Of a stretch of DNA of 64,000 nt, positions 31,830 to 42,600 are shown piece after piece; the stretch's first letter is position 1, and every line of letters begins with the position of its first letter. Position numbers and translations under genes: made by a program. The notes under the pieces were generated by a model, which saw nothing but the letters and a program-made list of their open reading frames with translations, ran no database searches and was not told the origin of the DNA. This stretch comes from Cristatella mucedo (taxonomy: Eukaryota > Bryozoa > Phylactolaemata > Cristatellidae). The stretch spans positions 517,001 through 581,000 of the forward strand of contig WPIO01000136.1 of assembly GCA_009760855.2 (NCBI GenBank), written 5' to 3'.

Positions 31830-32070
31830 AAGTACTCTCCTGCCTCCCGCTATGGCACATCCTTTCCAGCCGTCCTACCTGCTACTTCAATGCTACTTAC
31901 TAACCTCAACTGCTCTCCCGACTGTGGTATGCTTCCCACTTTCTCTTCGTTGCGTGGGATGAAGTCAGTTGGCTACCTAAAGCCACTTAGGCTGTGAATG
32001 TGCTGTACATAACTCTCCTGCATAACACCCACTCAGTCTTTGTGGCCTTTTTGGAGATACAGACTGACAG
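31830..32070 (+). mobile_element. LINE-B 3' fragment
   Basis: Sequence around CCTTTCCAGCCGTCCTACCT and the 3' end (CATAACTCTCCTGCATAACA, then GGAGATACAG) match the + strand LINE-B copy at 50.86-51.02 kb and the minus-strand copy at 34.3 kb. An adjacent CTTAAGTTGGTAGAGTTCC at about 32366 is tRNA-like but too weak to call. Confidence 0.65.
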
Positions 32071-32579
32071 AATCATTGCATGCCATTCTCTGTTGTGGTT
32101 GTCGTCGTTGTTGTCTGTATCCCTCAATTGGGGAAGTGCACTTGCCTTCCTTTGGCGTGTGGCAGTCTTATCTGCTGTTGTAACCTGCCGGGCTGAGGAG
32201 ACAATCCTCACCATAAAGTTGGATTGGCGAATTGAAGAAAATGTGTGCAATGCTGTGCATTCCGTTTCTGCTGTGGTGCGGGTGGAATTTTCTGCCATTG
32301 CCCACGACTTGAGTAGCTCACTGCACACAACTGTGTCACTGCACGTCTAAATTAGAAGACAGCTTAAGTTGGTAGAGTTCCTACTCGTTTCACGTCCAGA
32401 TCTTGCCTTAAATGAACTGTACCACTCTTGGGTTGCAAACTGTGATCATTGGATGACACAGGCCAACTTACTTCATTCTTCAGACTACGTCTGCCTCTGC
32501 AGCCTGTGTATTGCATTGGCTCTAGACATCCTGGCTCTAGGGTCTCACATCCTTCCTTCCTTCCTTTCTCGCCCCTGAT

Positions 32580-33165
32580 GTCTTGTTAATCTTTCTATCC
32601 TTTGCACCTGCCTACCTATCTGACCTTGCCTGATCTCTCGAGGGAGATCTCGCACCACCCACTCACTGGCCTCCACTCGTCTCGCCATCACTCGTGCTAA
32701 ATTGAAATCTTATGGCGATCGGACCTCCTGATCGTATGCACCAAAAGTGTAGCACTCGCTTCAGGCTTCGGTTTATACCTGCGATGACTTTGTGTCATTT
32801 AAGTCTCAGCCACAGATGCATTTTTTTAGCTCAGCTCGCCGTTCGCCCCAGCCCGAGGTCGCCTGTTATGTTCAAGCCTGCTTTGCTTGGCCGAATTACC
32901 TGCATGATTCAGAGCATGTTATTAACCAGAGGTCCTACTAGCTGGTGGCCTGGAGTGTCTTCTTTTAGGCATTAGCATGCTTGCCCAAGCATGATACGCG
33001 TTTGATTTTGAGCGCTTTTCTAAGCATGATACATTGCATTTAAATATTTGGTTATTGATATTCTTGCAGCCAGTTGTAAAGTGCTTAGGTGTCTAGTTCT
33101 CTTAGTGTGTGTATAGTTCTCTTAGTGTGCTGTGCAAATGACCTAATAATAGTCATGATAATATT
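32580..33165 (+). mobile_element. LINE-A-related 3' fragment, diverged
   Basis: APAYLSDLA and, in another frame, AKLKSYGDRTS followed by SYAPKV match the LINE-A C-terminal pattern with frameshifts. The tail at 33068-33150 (GTAAAGTGCTTAGGTG) contains a small internal duplication (TAGTTCTCTTAGTGTG twice). Confidence 0.65.
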
Positions 33166-33654
33166 ATAATTGTATCATGGCCATAAATTAATAGTATTAC
33201 TCACGGCAATCGGTAGCATCACAAGCTCCTGTCCAGTTGGGATGCTGGCAGTTGGACACAGATAATGCTGATTCAGGTCACCTCCGATAAGTTAAAGAGC
33301 ATGCTGACAACCAGCTTGTCTATTCTTAGCATTACCAACAAAGATGAGCATGAGTATGAGCAATTTTCACTGCATCAGTTCTTTAGCTCCCATATGGATC
33401 ATGAACTAATAATTAATCTTCTTGCTAGTGCAACCTTGGCTCCTGGAAAAGGTCTGCTTGGACATTCCTGCACAAGTAGAGCTGCTGCCGTGTAAGCAGC
33501 AAGTTCAATTACAAATACTCATCGACTCGCTGTACCTGTAAGTGCTTGCCTGGCCCTTTTGCATTCGCGTTTGTGTTTAACCAACCGTTGCAACTGTGGG
33601 TATCTGTTGTTAGTGAAGGCTTTGTGCTGTGCAGGCAGCAAGTATCTTGCAGCT

Positions 33655-33810
33655 TACTTAAGGGGCCACCTAACTAAGCTAATAGCCCAGGCCCCTACTG
33701 ATACCACTTTGTGCACGGCATCGTGCAGACAAACGCACGTAATGTGCTTCCTAAAATAGTAACCGAGGAGGCGGATTATCCGATTATTATGCCCTGGCTG
33801 ACTCTCCATT
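33655..33810. repeat. Interspersed repeat of unknown type, copy 2
   Basis: Second copy of the element at 30325-30475, same orientation, roughly 75-80 percent identical by eye. Confidence 0.7.
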
Positions 33811-34324
33811 GTGGCAGGAAGAAGGGCTAGACTGTGATTAGCATATCTTCCTACCAAAGGAGAGAACCTTTTAATTCAATCGGTGCCCACGGATAATTTA
33901 GAAGTGACACTCATCTGAAAATGATCTCTCTAGGCCTGCACGGATTACGATTCAGAAGATTGCGTGCTGTAGGCAAGGTCGCTCAAAAATGGAACATCCT
34001 ATGGTTAGATTGCAGGCCAAAGGACTCCAAGGATTGCAAGCTCAGTTGCAGCAGGATCATGGAGAAAGAAAGCTTGATTGCCGAGGAGCCATTAAAGTCC
34101 ACGATCGACTGCAGGGCCGGGCATGCATACTCAGCTCAGGGCAAATGATTAAATGCTCGGGCACTGATTTCAGCTCATATCCTCTTATCTATCGTATCTA
34201 TATCTACGACTTGTCATCAAGGCGGCGTGCACACGGATAGCTAGCAGGCTCGCGGGCTTCAAGAATATGGGGAAGGGGCTTGTAGGGTATCAGCAACCTG
34301 TGGAGGGTGAGCGAGGCTTTGGCC

Positions 34325-35640
34325 ATCCAGTGATGTAATGTAATTTATCTCAATCTGTAACTCCACAAAGACTGTGTGGCTGTTACGCAGGAGAGTTTTG
34401 TATTGCGCACTCACAGCCCAAGCGGCTCTCGGTACGCATTCGGTAGTCAACAGACTTCGTCTCACGCAACAAAGAGAAAGTGGGAAGCATAGCAGAGTCA
34501 GGAGAGCAGTTGAGGTAGTGAGTAGCATGGAAGTAGCAGCTCAGGACCGCTGAAAAAGACGTGCCATAGTTGGCAGCAGGAGAGTCGTTGTCATTGCATA
34601 AGAATTGTGGAAGCGAGTTCCACAGTCTAGGACCAGCAGAGCTAAAGCTTCTGTCGCCTACGGTCTTTAAGCTGAGGAATGAAACAGCTAATTGATTGTC
34701 CATACAGTACCTGCAGGCCCGAGGAGGCTGAAACTGGTGCAGCAGTTCAGCAAGATATAGAGGAGCCGATCCATTGCAGGCCTGGTGGGTCAACGTAAAC
34801 ACTTTCCTCTGTATCCGTTGATCAACCGCCAGCCACCCTAGCTCTTTTAATAAAGTAGACACGTAGTCAAACCTCTGGGACTTGAAAATTAGTAGCCTAG
34901 ATGCTTTTTTGGTAGCCCAGCCAAAAGAGAATTACAAAAATTAAGCCGAGACAAAACCAAAGAGCTAGTTACATTTTTTGCAAGCCACCATGGAAGACAA
35001 CTCCTGATCTTAGATAGGAATTAGATATGATGGCTAGCTGTGGAAGCAGTGTTCTGAATGAAGCTTTTAAAATTTAGGTAGCTGTCAAAAACGACACCTA
35101 TATTTCGAGCACGTGGTGATGGTCGCACAATAGCATCACCTATTAGAAGAGCAAAGCCTTTTAATCCAGCCACACGGTTAGGTTGTCCTATGAGCAGCAG
35201 TTCGGTTGTATTGTCATTTAGTTTCAAGAAATTTTCCGTCATCCAGGGTCGAATGTTGGACAGGCAAGCATTCAGTTTTTCTGTTGCCTCAGCAGATTCC
35301 GGTGGTTTGAATGACAAATACAGGTGAGTATCATCAGCATAAAAGTGATATCCTTTCCATTGGCCTTATTCACTTTTCCCAGAGGTTGAGTATAAATGGA
35401 GAACAGCAAGGGACCGAGGATTGAACCTTGAAGGACTCCAGAGGTGACCCGTCACGTGTGTGAGACCTGATCCCCTACCATCCAGTACGGCCCCCGTGGG
35501 CTCACAACTACTGCTTCCCATTAATGACCGATTGCTGTAAGATACATTTTGTGAATAAATTAGCACAATTAATAAAAACAAACTATCCTCGGCATAGTCA
35601 AATGAAACCACATATCTGAAAGCACCTTCACTTAACAATC
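34325..35640 (-). mobile_element. LINE-B copy, partial RT to 3' end
   Basis: Minus strand, from 35640 downward: decayed RT (a GVL.GSILGPLLF-like segment), then HFYADDTHLYLSFKPP with an intact YADD at 35330-35341. Next come NIRPWMTENFLKLNDNTTEL, ARNIGVVFDSYLNF, LGWLAVDQRIQRKVFTLTHQ and a 3' UTR ending near 34325. Several frameshifts and stops inactivate it. It is a different family from LINE-A, with AVDQRI in place of PVKQRI and no shared tail. Confidence 0.88.
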
Positions 35641-37159
35641 ATTTGTTTCAAGTAAATTAAACACCGTTTGATGAAAGGACACCTTGGCTCGGCTTGTTTA
35701 GCAGTGAGACTTTGAAAGTTTTGAATGCCTGCAATTTAAGACAACAAAATTTGCATCTATTTGAGGTAAAGGTTTATTCACTCTTTGAGAACAGTGTGGC
35801 TGCGGACCTGCTGGCTCATGCATAGCTCATAAGACCAGGGCAGTGCTTGGGGCTTAACAATCAAGCAGATTCCTTTCGTTATGCTGAATGCCTGAACCAC
35901 TTTCGCCTGAACCGAAAGTAACTCTCTATTTAGTGCAAATCAGGCAATTGACCCTCAACCTGTTTCTGCCTTCTGCCATCTAGATTGCTCAACTCTCAGT
36001 GACAACGGCTGCTGGTGCTTTAACCTACCCCTTGATGCTGGCCACTGGACTCAGTGCTAAAGCTGGAATCAGCTGCGTTTAACGAGACCAGCACTAGTTA
36101 TACCCACCAGATATTTGCACTGCAGCTACATGATCGAGAAAGAGAGTCGGGCAGTCTGCTGCTGTCTGTGCCTGTAGGTGCAATTAAGAAGATGAGCAAG
36201 CATGTTCATAAGCGACTTCGTCTAGCTCTTTACCAGCCTTTCTAAACAGAAAGCTCCCGTATAGCTCCAGGTCAGGTTTGGCTAGCCGTCGCCAATCTAA
36301 AGTCGAAACTGGCCAAGACCGTAAGTTATGCAGTTAGTAATGTAGTCAGCACGGTCAGCTCTCTGAGCAAAGTCTTCCTGTGGCTCAAGCAGGGATGGCA
36401 GCTCTCGCCAGATCTAACCTCAGCTCCTAACATCGCTATAAATTGCCACATTGGCTTGACGTTAAACAAGACTTCGTGATTGCCCCTCACAATGTTTATT
36501 ATCTACAACGGTTCGCTGACGGTAGCCACGTACTTACCCTAAACGGTCCAAAGAGCACTGAATGGTAGAACTTCTTTAGCTGCATCTCAGCCAGCTCAGG
36601 TTGCAAGTGTGAGATCCACGAGACACCATGAGGAAGGTTGTGACTGCAGCAAAGCCCTCGAAACAGTATTTCGCCTCGGATGACTCGCCCAGACCTTAAT
36701 AGCTACACTTATGCTGCACGGAACTTCCAGATTCAGAAATGGACGCTGATATTTTTAAAAGCGATTTGCGATTTCTAAACAGCCTAAAACAGTGGCGTGC
36801 TTCGAGTATGCCTGCCGAAAGTAGGCACAGAGGCTATGGGGACGACTGTATCTTGGAATCTGTTACGAGCTCTCTAAGCCATTTGACGTAATAGACTAAG
36901 CCGTCTATTACGCCGATGAAAAATGCACGCCTTTACTCTTCCCTGCAGTAACAGTTAAATGGGATGTGCTGGCTGATGACTAGCCAATAGTGTAAGCATG
37001 ATTGGAAAATATCGACCTGCAGGCACCGCTGCAGCGGCAATAGCTGCTGCATCGAAAGCCCAGCTGCTATATATACGCAGGATGCAACAGGCAGCAAAGG
37101 TAAGCAAACGCCGCGAAATCTTTTTTAAACATTAATGACACGTCAGACAAGCTACCTTC
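35641..37159. other. Intergenic, weak coding traces
   Basis: No confident gene. Near 35984 an AG-preceded frame reads IAQLSVTTAAGALTYPLML, faintly like a mitochondrial-carrier-homologue segment. At 36998-37099 an ATG frame (MIGKYRPAGTAAAAIAAASK) ends at a good donor, AAAG|GTAAGC. Neither could be linked to further exons. Confidence 0.25.
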
Positions 37160-37163
37160 AAAT

Positions 37164-38637
37164 TGTAGCGCCCTGCTGGCCTTGGCTGAATTTTAGCACG
37201 AACAAGAGCTGTTCGGAGGCGGGCTAAAACTCCTTTGTCCTGGAGCAGTGAGCCGGAGAGGAGCGTCAGTGCGGTTAGAGAGGAAGCGCTTACGAGCAAG
37301 CCAGGAAGCTCTCTGACCAGCGGTGGCGAGTCGGCCTTTAGAATTGGTCCGATACCCGCGGGAGCGGCTGATTGATGTTGGCTGGCCTGTCAACCTTCGC
37401 CATCACTCTGTCCAAAAAGAATCGTCTGGAACCCATTCGCCATTCAAGCTGGACAGAGGGGACATTCCAGTGGCCTAGTGCCGGTATTAATTCCTTACCG
37501 TAATAGGCCATGGTGTCGGGCCCAATACCACTAAGCTCGCCCATTGTCTCAGCCAAGTATTTAAGAGTCGAGCGACGCTCGCTCTTGGCCTCGTGTCTTT
37601 AGTATCCTCGTGTCTTTGGTCCGGCTTCGACGCCGTCGCACTCGTTTCTCTGAAAGCGAGGGAGGAGGGCGGGCTGTCCTCCAACGATGGACGGAACAGG
37701 ACGAGACAGCGCTAGGAGGATTCGGTGGAACTCCACCGAACACGGTCGTATCGCGCCCGAGCTGGCATTTTGTGTTCTTTCGTGTTTTGTGTGTTCGCAC
37801 TAGCACGTGGTCTCGGCATAGGGATTTGCCGGTGCGAGCTAGGCGTAGTTGGCGTCTGTGGAGCCCTAGTTCTCCGGGTAGGGTTTGGGCTCCGGTTCGC
37901 GCTTCAGTGTGGAGAAGTATTTCCTCCGCAGGAGTGCTTGAGTTGGCGTGTGTGGAGTATTCCTGTCGCACTGGTGGAAACCGAGTTCTAGTTCACCGGT
38001 CAGGGTTTAGACTCTGGTTCGGGCTCCGTCTATTTGGGTCGTTTCCCATTATACACGTAAGCAGCCCCAGTGTGAAGAAGTATTTCCTCCGCAGGAGTGC
38101 TTGAGTTGGCGTGTGTGGAGTATTCCTGTCGTACTGGTGGAAACCGAGTTCTAGTTCTCCGGGTAGGGTTTAGGCTCCGGTTCGCGCTTCAGTGTGGAGA
38201 AGTATTCCCTCCGCAAGAGTGATTAAGTTGGCGTGTTTGAGGTATTCCTTCGGCACAGGTGGGGACGGATTCCTAGTTCTCCGGTTAGGGTTTAGGGTCC
38301 GGGTCGCGCTCAGTGTGGAGGAGTATCCCCTCCGCAAGAGTGTTGGTGCAGTTGAGAACGTGCGAGGAGTGTGGAGATAAAGCTGAACTAGACGCGCAGC
38401 GACTTTGTGCGCTTGCGAATAAAGTTCAGGAAAATCCCCAATTTGTGTCTCGCTTTCCAATTCACGCCGCGGACTCACGACCCCTTTGGTAACGGTAAGC
38501 AGGTCAGCGCCAGAAACGCTCGTTTCGTGGCGGCCAGCTTAATGCGCGTAGGCGCGCACCGAACGGCATTAGGCGATAGACTACGCCGCTAGGTAAGCGG
38601 CAGGTCAAGCCTACCCCGCCGAGCCTTCGGCGTTACA
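37164..38637 (+). mobile_element. Solo LTR, 1474 bp, 4-bp target duplication
   Basis: Begins TGTAGCGCC and ends GGCGTTACA, an inverted pair with one mismatch and the usual TG...CA ends. It is flanked by AAAT at 37160-37163 and again at 38638-38641. The interior is GC-richer than its flanks and has a four-unit tandem repeat. No gag or pol reading frame, primer-binding site or polypurine tract adjoins it, so this is a solo LTR rather than an intact retrotransposon. The + orientation shown is arbitrary. Confidence 0.8.
37866..38340. repeat. 122-163-bp tandem units inside the LTR
   Basis: Units start at CTAGTTCTCC/CTAGTTCACC: 37866, 37988, 38151 and 38273 (steps 122, 163, 122). Each carries GGGTAGGGTTTAGGCTCCGG-like sequence, then CAGTGTGGAGAAGTATT and CTCCGCAGGAGTG. 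Confidence 0.88.
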
Positions 38638-38641
38638 AAAT

Positions 38642-39304
38642 GCAGTTCAAAATGCGAATCCGAGTAAAGTCAGAGAGAATTTATCGAACAGAAAGTGCCA
38701 AAAAGCTTGTATTCGTTAAAATATCACTCTTGTTCTCGAAGCCTTAGCTTTGTCTTGCAGAAGAAATGCCATTTGAGGCGTTATGCTGCAGGAGTACCAT
38801 CCCAAATACTTAGCTGTAGAAGTGCCGCTTCAAACGGTTGGGCTACGAATTGTGACGGAGCATATTGCAGCAGTGAGTAAATACTCGGGCATGTGTTAAT
38901 AGCTGATCTCCTACAGCAGTAGCTGAACAGTTTGCTGATTTCCAATCAAGGAAGCTGCACATCGCCTCGTTATGAATCGTTTTGAACTCGGGCTGCTGTT
39001 ACGCGTTGCAGTTCAGTGCTGCCAGTGCAGCACTTGCAGCCGCTTTGAGCACAATGTTCTGCTCAATGACTCATGCTGACCTGTTGGACACTCTTTGGTG
39101 CCTATAAAGTGCTGGTGGCAAGTAGGACTTGCCTTGCCTCTGTAATTATCTTTGGGAAGCAAGCAAAATACAAAGAGCATTCAGAGGCTGCGTAATAGCA
39201 GTGCACAGCTTCCAAGCTTCCTAGATGACAGAATGAAATGAGTGCTTAACCGTACATCCTAAAAGGATGATACAATCAGACCAGCGAGCACGTTCCATCA
39301 CAAC
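38642..39304. other. Intergenic, nothing recognised
   Basis: Mixed-composition sequence between the LTR and the SPATA20 3' end; no gene or repeat family seen. Confidence 0.4.
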
Positions 39305-39310
39305 TTTATT
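39305..39310 (-). terminator. Candidate poly(A) signal of SPATA20
   Basis: TTTATT on + is AATAAA on the minus strand, about 310 bases past the SPATA20 stop codon. Confidence 0.55.
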
Positions 39311-39618
39311 CTGAGCGCCCTGGCAGAAAATATATGCATTAATTTTTGATTACCACGAACACACATGAACACGCTTTGAGGGTGGGGCTCTTTGCGGAGC
39401 TGTATATTGGGGAGCCACTATATCCTCCGTGATCGGATCGCCTAACCGATCAGTAACTTACTGCCTGCTCGACTGCCTTGACCTTCCGGCCCACCAAAAG
39501 ACCATCTGAATGCTGCTGCTGCACACCCACATCGTGCATCCATTCTTTTTTGGTCGAATGCGAGAGCTCCGGGGTCTGGTTTGAAGGGCAGTGTGTGAAG
39601 GCAGCGAAGCGATCAAGC

Positions 39619-42600
39619 CTAGAGGATCGTGCAGGCCTTGGATTGCACAGCTTGACCGGACACCACTGTCTCTAGCTCGTCCCAGCTGGTATACTTCCCA
39701 CTGCAGTGGAAATCCTTGCAGATAAAGACCGTCGGTACGTCGTTGTCGACTTTGAGGGTAGCATAGAAGGGAACTCGGTCGTTCAGCCACGTCTGGCTTT
39801 TGTCTGACCACACTAGGACTTTGTCTGGATTGTGCAGCTCTTGTATAGTCCGTTTCAGGGCCTTTGTCTCTCGTGCGTTCTTGTCACCGTGAACTACAAA
39901 CTGCCAGACGCAAGAAAACATTGAAAGCATTGGGTGCACGCATAATTCTATTGTCTTGTCGCGTCGATATCGGCTGACAGCTTGGAGGCAGATCGTGCCC
40001 TACGACCTGCCGAAACGACGATCTGAGGCTCCTACTACTAAAGCTTCTGCACGAAGGGCATCGGCGGGCCAGGATCGCTGGAATCACGAAAAACGTGGAG
40101 ATTATAGGCCTAGGCCAAAAAGCTGTGATTACAATTCTCGGCAAAATTGTCAGCAGCGAAGCGTAGGAAAGTACGTCTTGGGGTGACAGGATCAGTTCTG
40201 TATTTGCTATATGCGGTCACAATTAGCAGCCAAACTAGATAATGGCGTGATTGGTTTAGCAACAAGGCCTACTCAAATCCTGCCTTACAGTTTGGGACGA
40301 AAAGCATTAGTCTCACATTGCCAGCATAAATCAAAGGGAGGGCACAAGCGAGTGATTCCAACTGGTAAAAACACGGGCAGAGTGTTGTGACGCTTTGCTG
40401 ACGATAGAGTAGTCAGCAGGTACTCCGGTGCCTCAAATCTTTAGCTTACTTGCAGTACAATTTTGATGCAACCACGGCCGCTGGGGTTAAAGGGCTCGAT
40501 TAGCAAGTGCTAAGTCGGTTTTAGAATATATCAGATCTTGGGATGGGTGTCTGCGTCCATCATTTTCCTAGTATATGCAGAAATTTGTAAAAAAAACCCA
40601 GTAACTTTCAACTCCCGAGCCCAAGCGGCAATTCCTTATTTTAGGCTTTCGTTAAGTTCTTGACCTCAGGCAGTTGTCCTTGCTACCCGAAGGGAGAGCA
40701 TGAAAAATATACCCCGAACCTTTGGTCGGTGCAACGTGCATAGTGGCTAAAATATGTGCCAGCAAACCTCAGCCATGCCTATGAGATTATATTAGAAGAG
40801 GGGAGTATGGAGGAAGGGGAGTTCAGAGCTCGGGGATGCCCCGACTGCTTGTTCTCGGACGCCATGTGCATTGTATTAGTGTTTATGTTGAGTGACTGTT
40901 TTCTGCATGCACTGATCGAGTATACTTTTGTGGCTGTCTTCGCAGCCAAGCTAAAAAAACGAGCTGCATTTGAAAGATCTCTGAAATTAAAATACTCAGT
41001 AGTTCCAGACATATTGAGCTCATTGAAAGAAATCACTCTGGAGTAGGCTCGCTAATCTGCGAAGATTACAAAATGGTCATCACGATGTCACACTTCCGAT
41101 GGCTTCTTCGGGCACTGTCAAAGTGAACTCGTAGCCTGTTGAAAACTTCGTGTGATCAGGCTTGGCTATTACCACAAGAACCGATACACAAGGATTATCC
41201 GCGGTACACAAGGATTATCCGCAGTACACAAGGATTATCCTACTATTGCTGGAATTTACTGTTTTAGCCCGAGCTGAACCTTTTGGCTGCCAACTTTTAA
41301 TGTGGCATCACGAACTTATAAAGTTCGAAGCATGTGACTGCTCAAACAACCTTCTTCAACACTAGCTAGCAATATCACAATGCCGTATACACGAATGACC
41401 TCAGCAAATCAGCCCTGTTAAATAGATGCCAGTAGAGCTTATTATTGGTTCCTGAATTAAGATTCTTAGGAACCTAAATCACAATAATCGTAGGCTGATC
41501 TTCATCGCTAATGCGGTCGTTAATCAGTATGTGCCCAAAATTTTAAATAGTGTTACCACGCGCTGAGCATATACAAAAATAGAGCCGGACATTATCTCGA
41601 TAGCACATGAAAATATTTTCGAGGTATTAGTGATATTGATTTGCTGTCGGTTTCTGGTGCCGCACGAATTACTGGGATAGAGCGGAGTGGCTTCTATGAC
41701 ACTTATTAGCCGTGCTTCTTCCTGAGCGATCCTTCTACAATTGTCGGTCGCGTGACTGTTCGGCATAGAGCTCAATTAATAACATATCTTTGGGTAAGAC
41801 CGTGGATACGCTGAAAACACTAGCGACTCTTCGTTCTGATTCTGGACGGTTAATATAAAATGGCATTGTTTAACGAGCTTCTGAAACTTAAATGAAGACC
41901 TTAAATGAATCGATTTTCTTAGAAAATTTGCGAACAATTTTGAGAGTAATGAGAGAAAGGTGTGAGCTGAAATGCTGCGCTTTGCCTCGGTTGGTAATAA
42001 TATGAATAATAATAATGCACTTGATAAAGCTCCCTCAGAGAACTCAAATCTCTTTCTTAAGTGCTTTACATTTGCTGCAAAGGGAAACGCGATTGAATGA
42101 CAAGTAATATCATGCTGGATAAACAACATGAATAACATGGTTAGGGGTGACATGCACAGGGTCAGCATGCAAGTGTGGTTAGTGGCAGCATGCACAGTGT
42201 CAGCACGGATAAGCACATGAAGGACGAATTAGAGGGACCCACTAAATGCTGTCCTAAATAGGTGTGACTTAACTTTTTTTTAAATGTGGTCAAGTTAGGG
42301 GATGTACTGACGCAAGTCGGGAGTGAGTTCCAGGTTTTGGGAGCATATTAACTAAATGCACGGTCTCCAAAGATTTACGGTTTGTACGAGGTATTGGTAA
42401 ACTGTTGGATTCCAAAAAGCAGGTGGTACGATGCTTGGCCTGGTGGGAGAGTAGATCTGAGAGATAGGCTTGAGCCAAAGAATGAAATGACCTAAAAGTG
42501 AGCGAAAAATCTTGCAGTCGATCCGTTGCTTGACTGGTAGCCAGTGCAGGCTGGCAAGAAGTGGTGTGATGTGGCAACTGCGACGCTCATGACAGACAAG

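Noticed and set aside
32366-32410. tRNA-like TTGGTAGAGTTCCTACTC segment
   Set aside because: Only an A-box-like similarity, no clear B box and no second copy seen.
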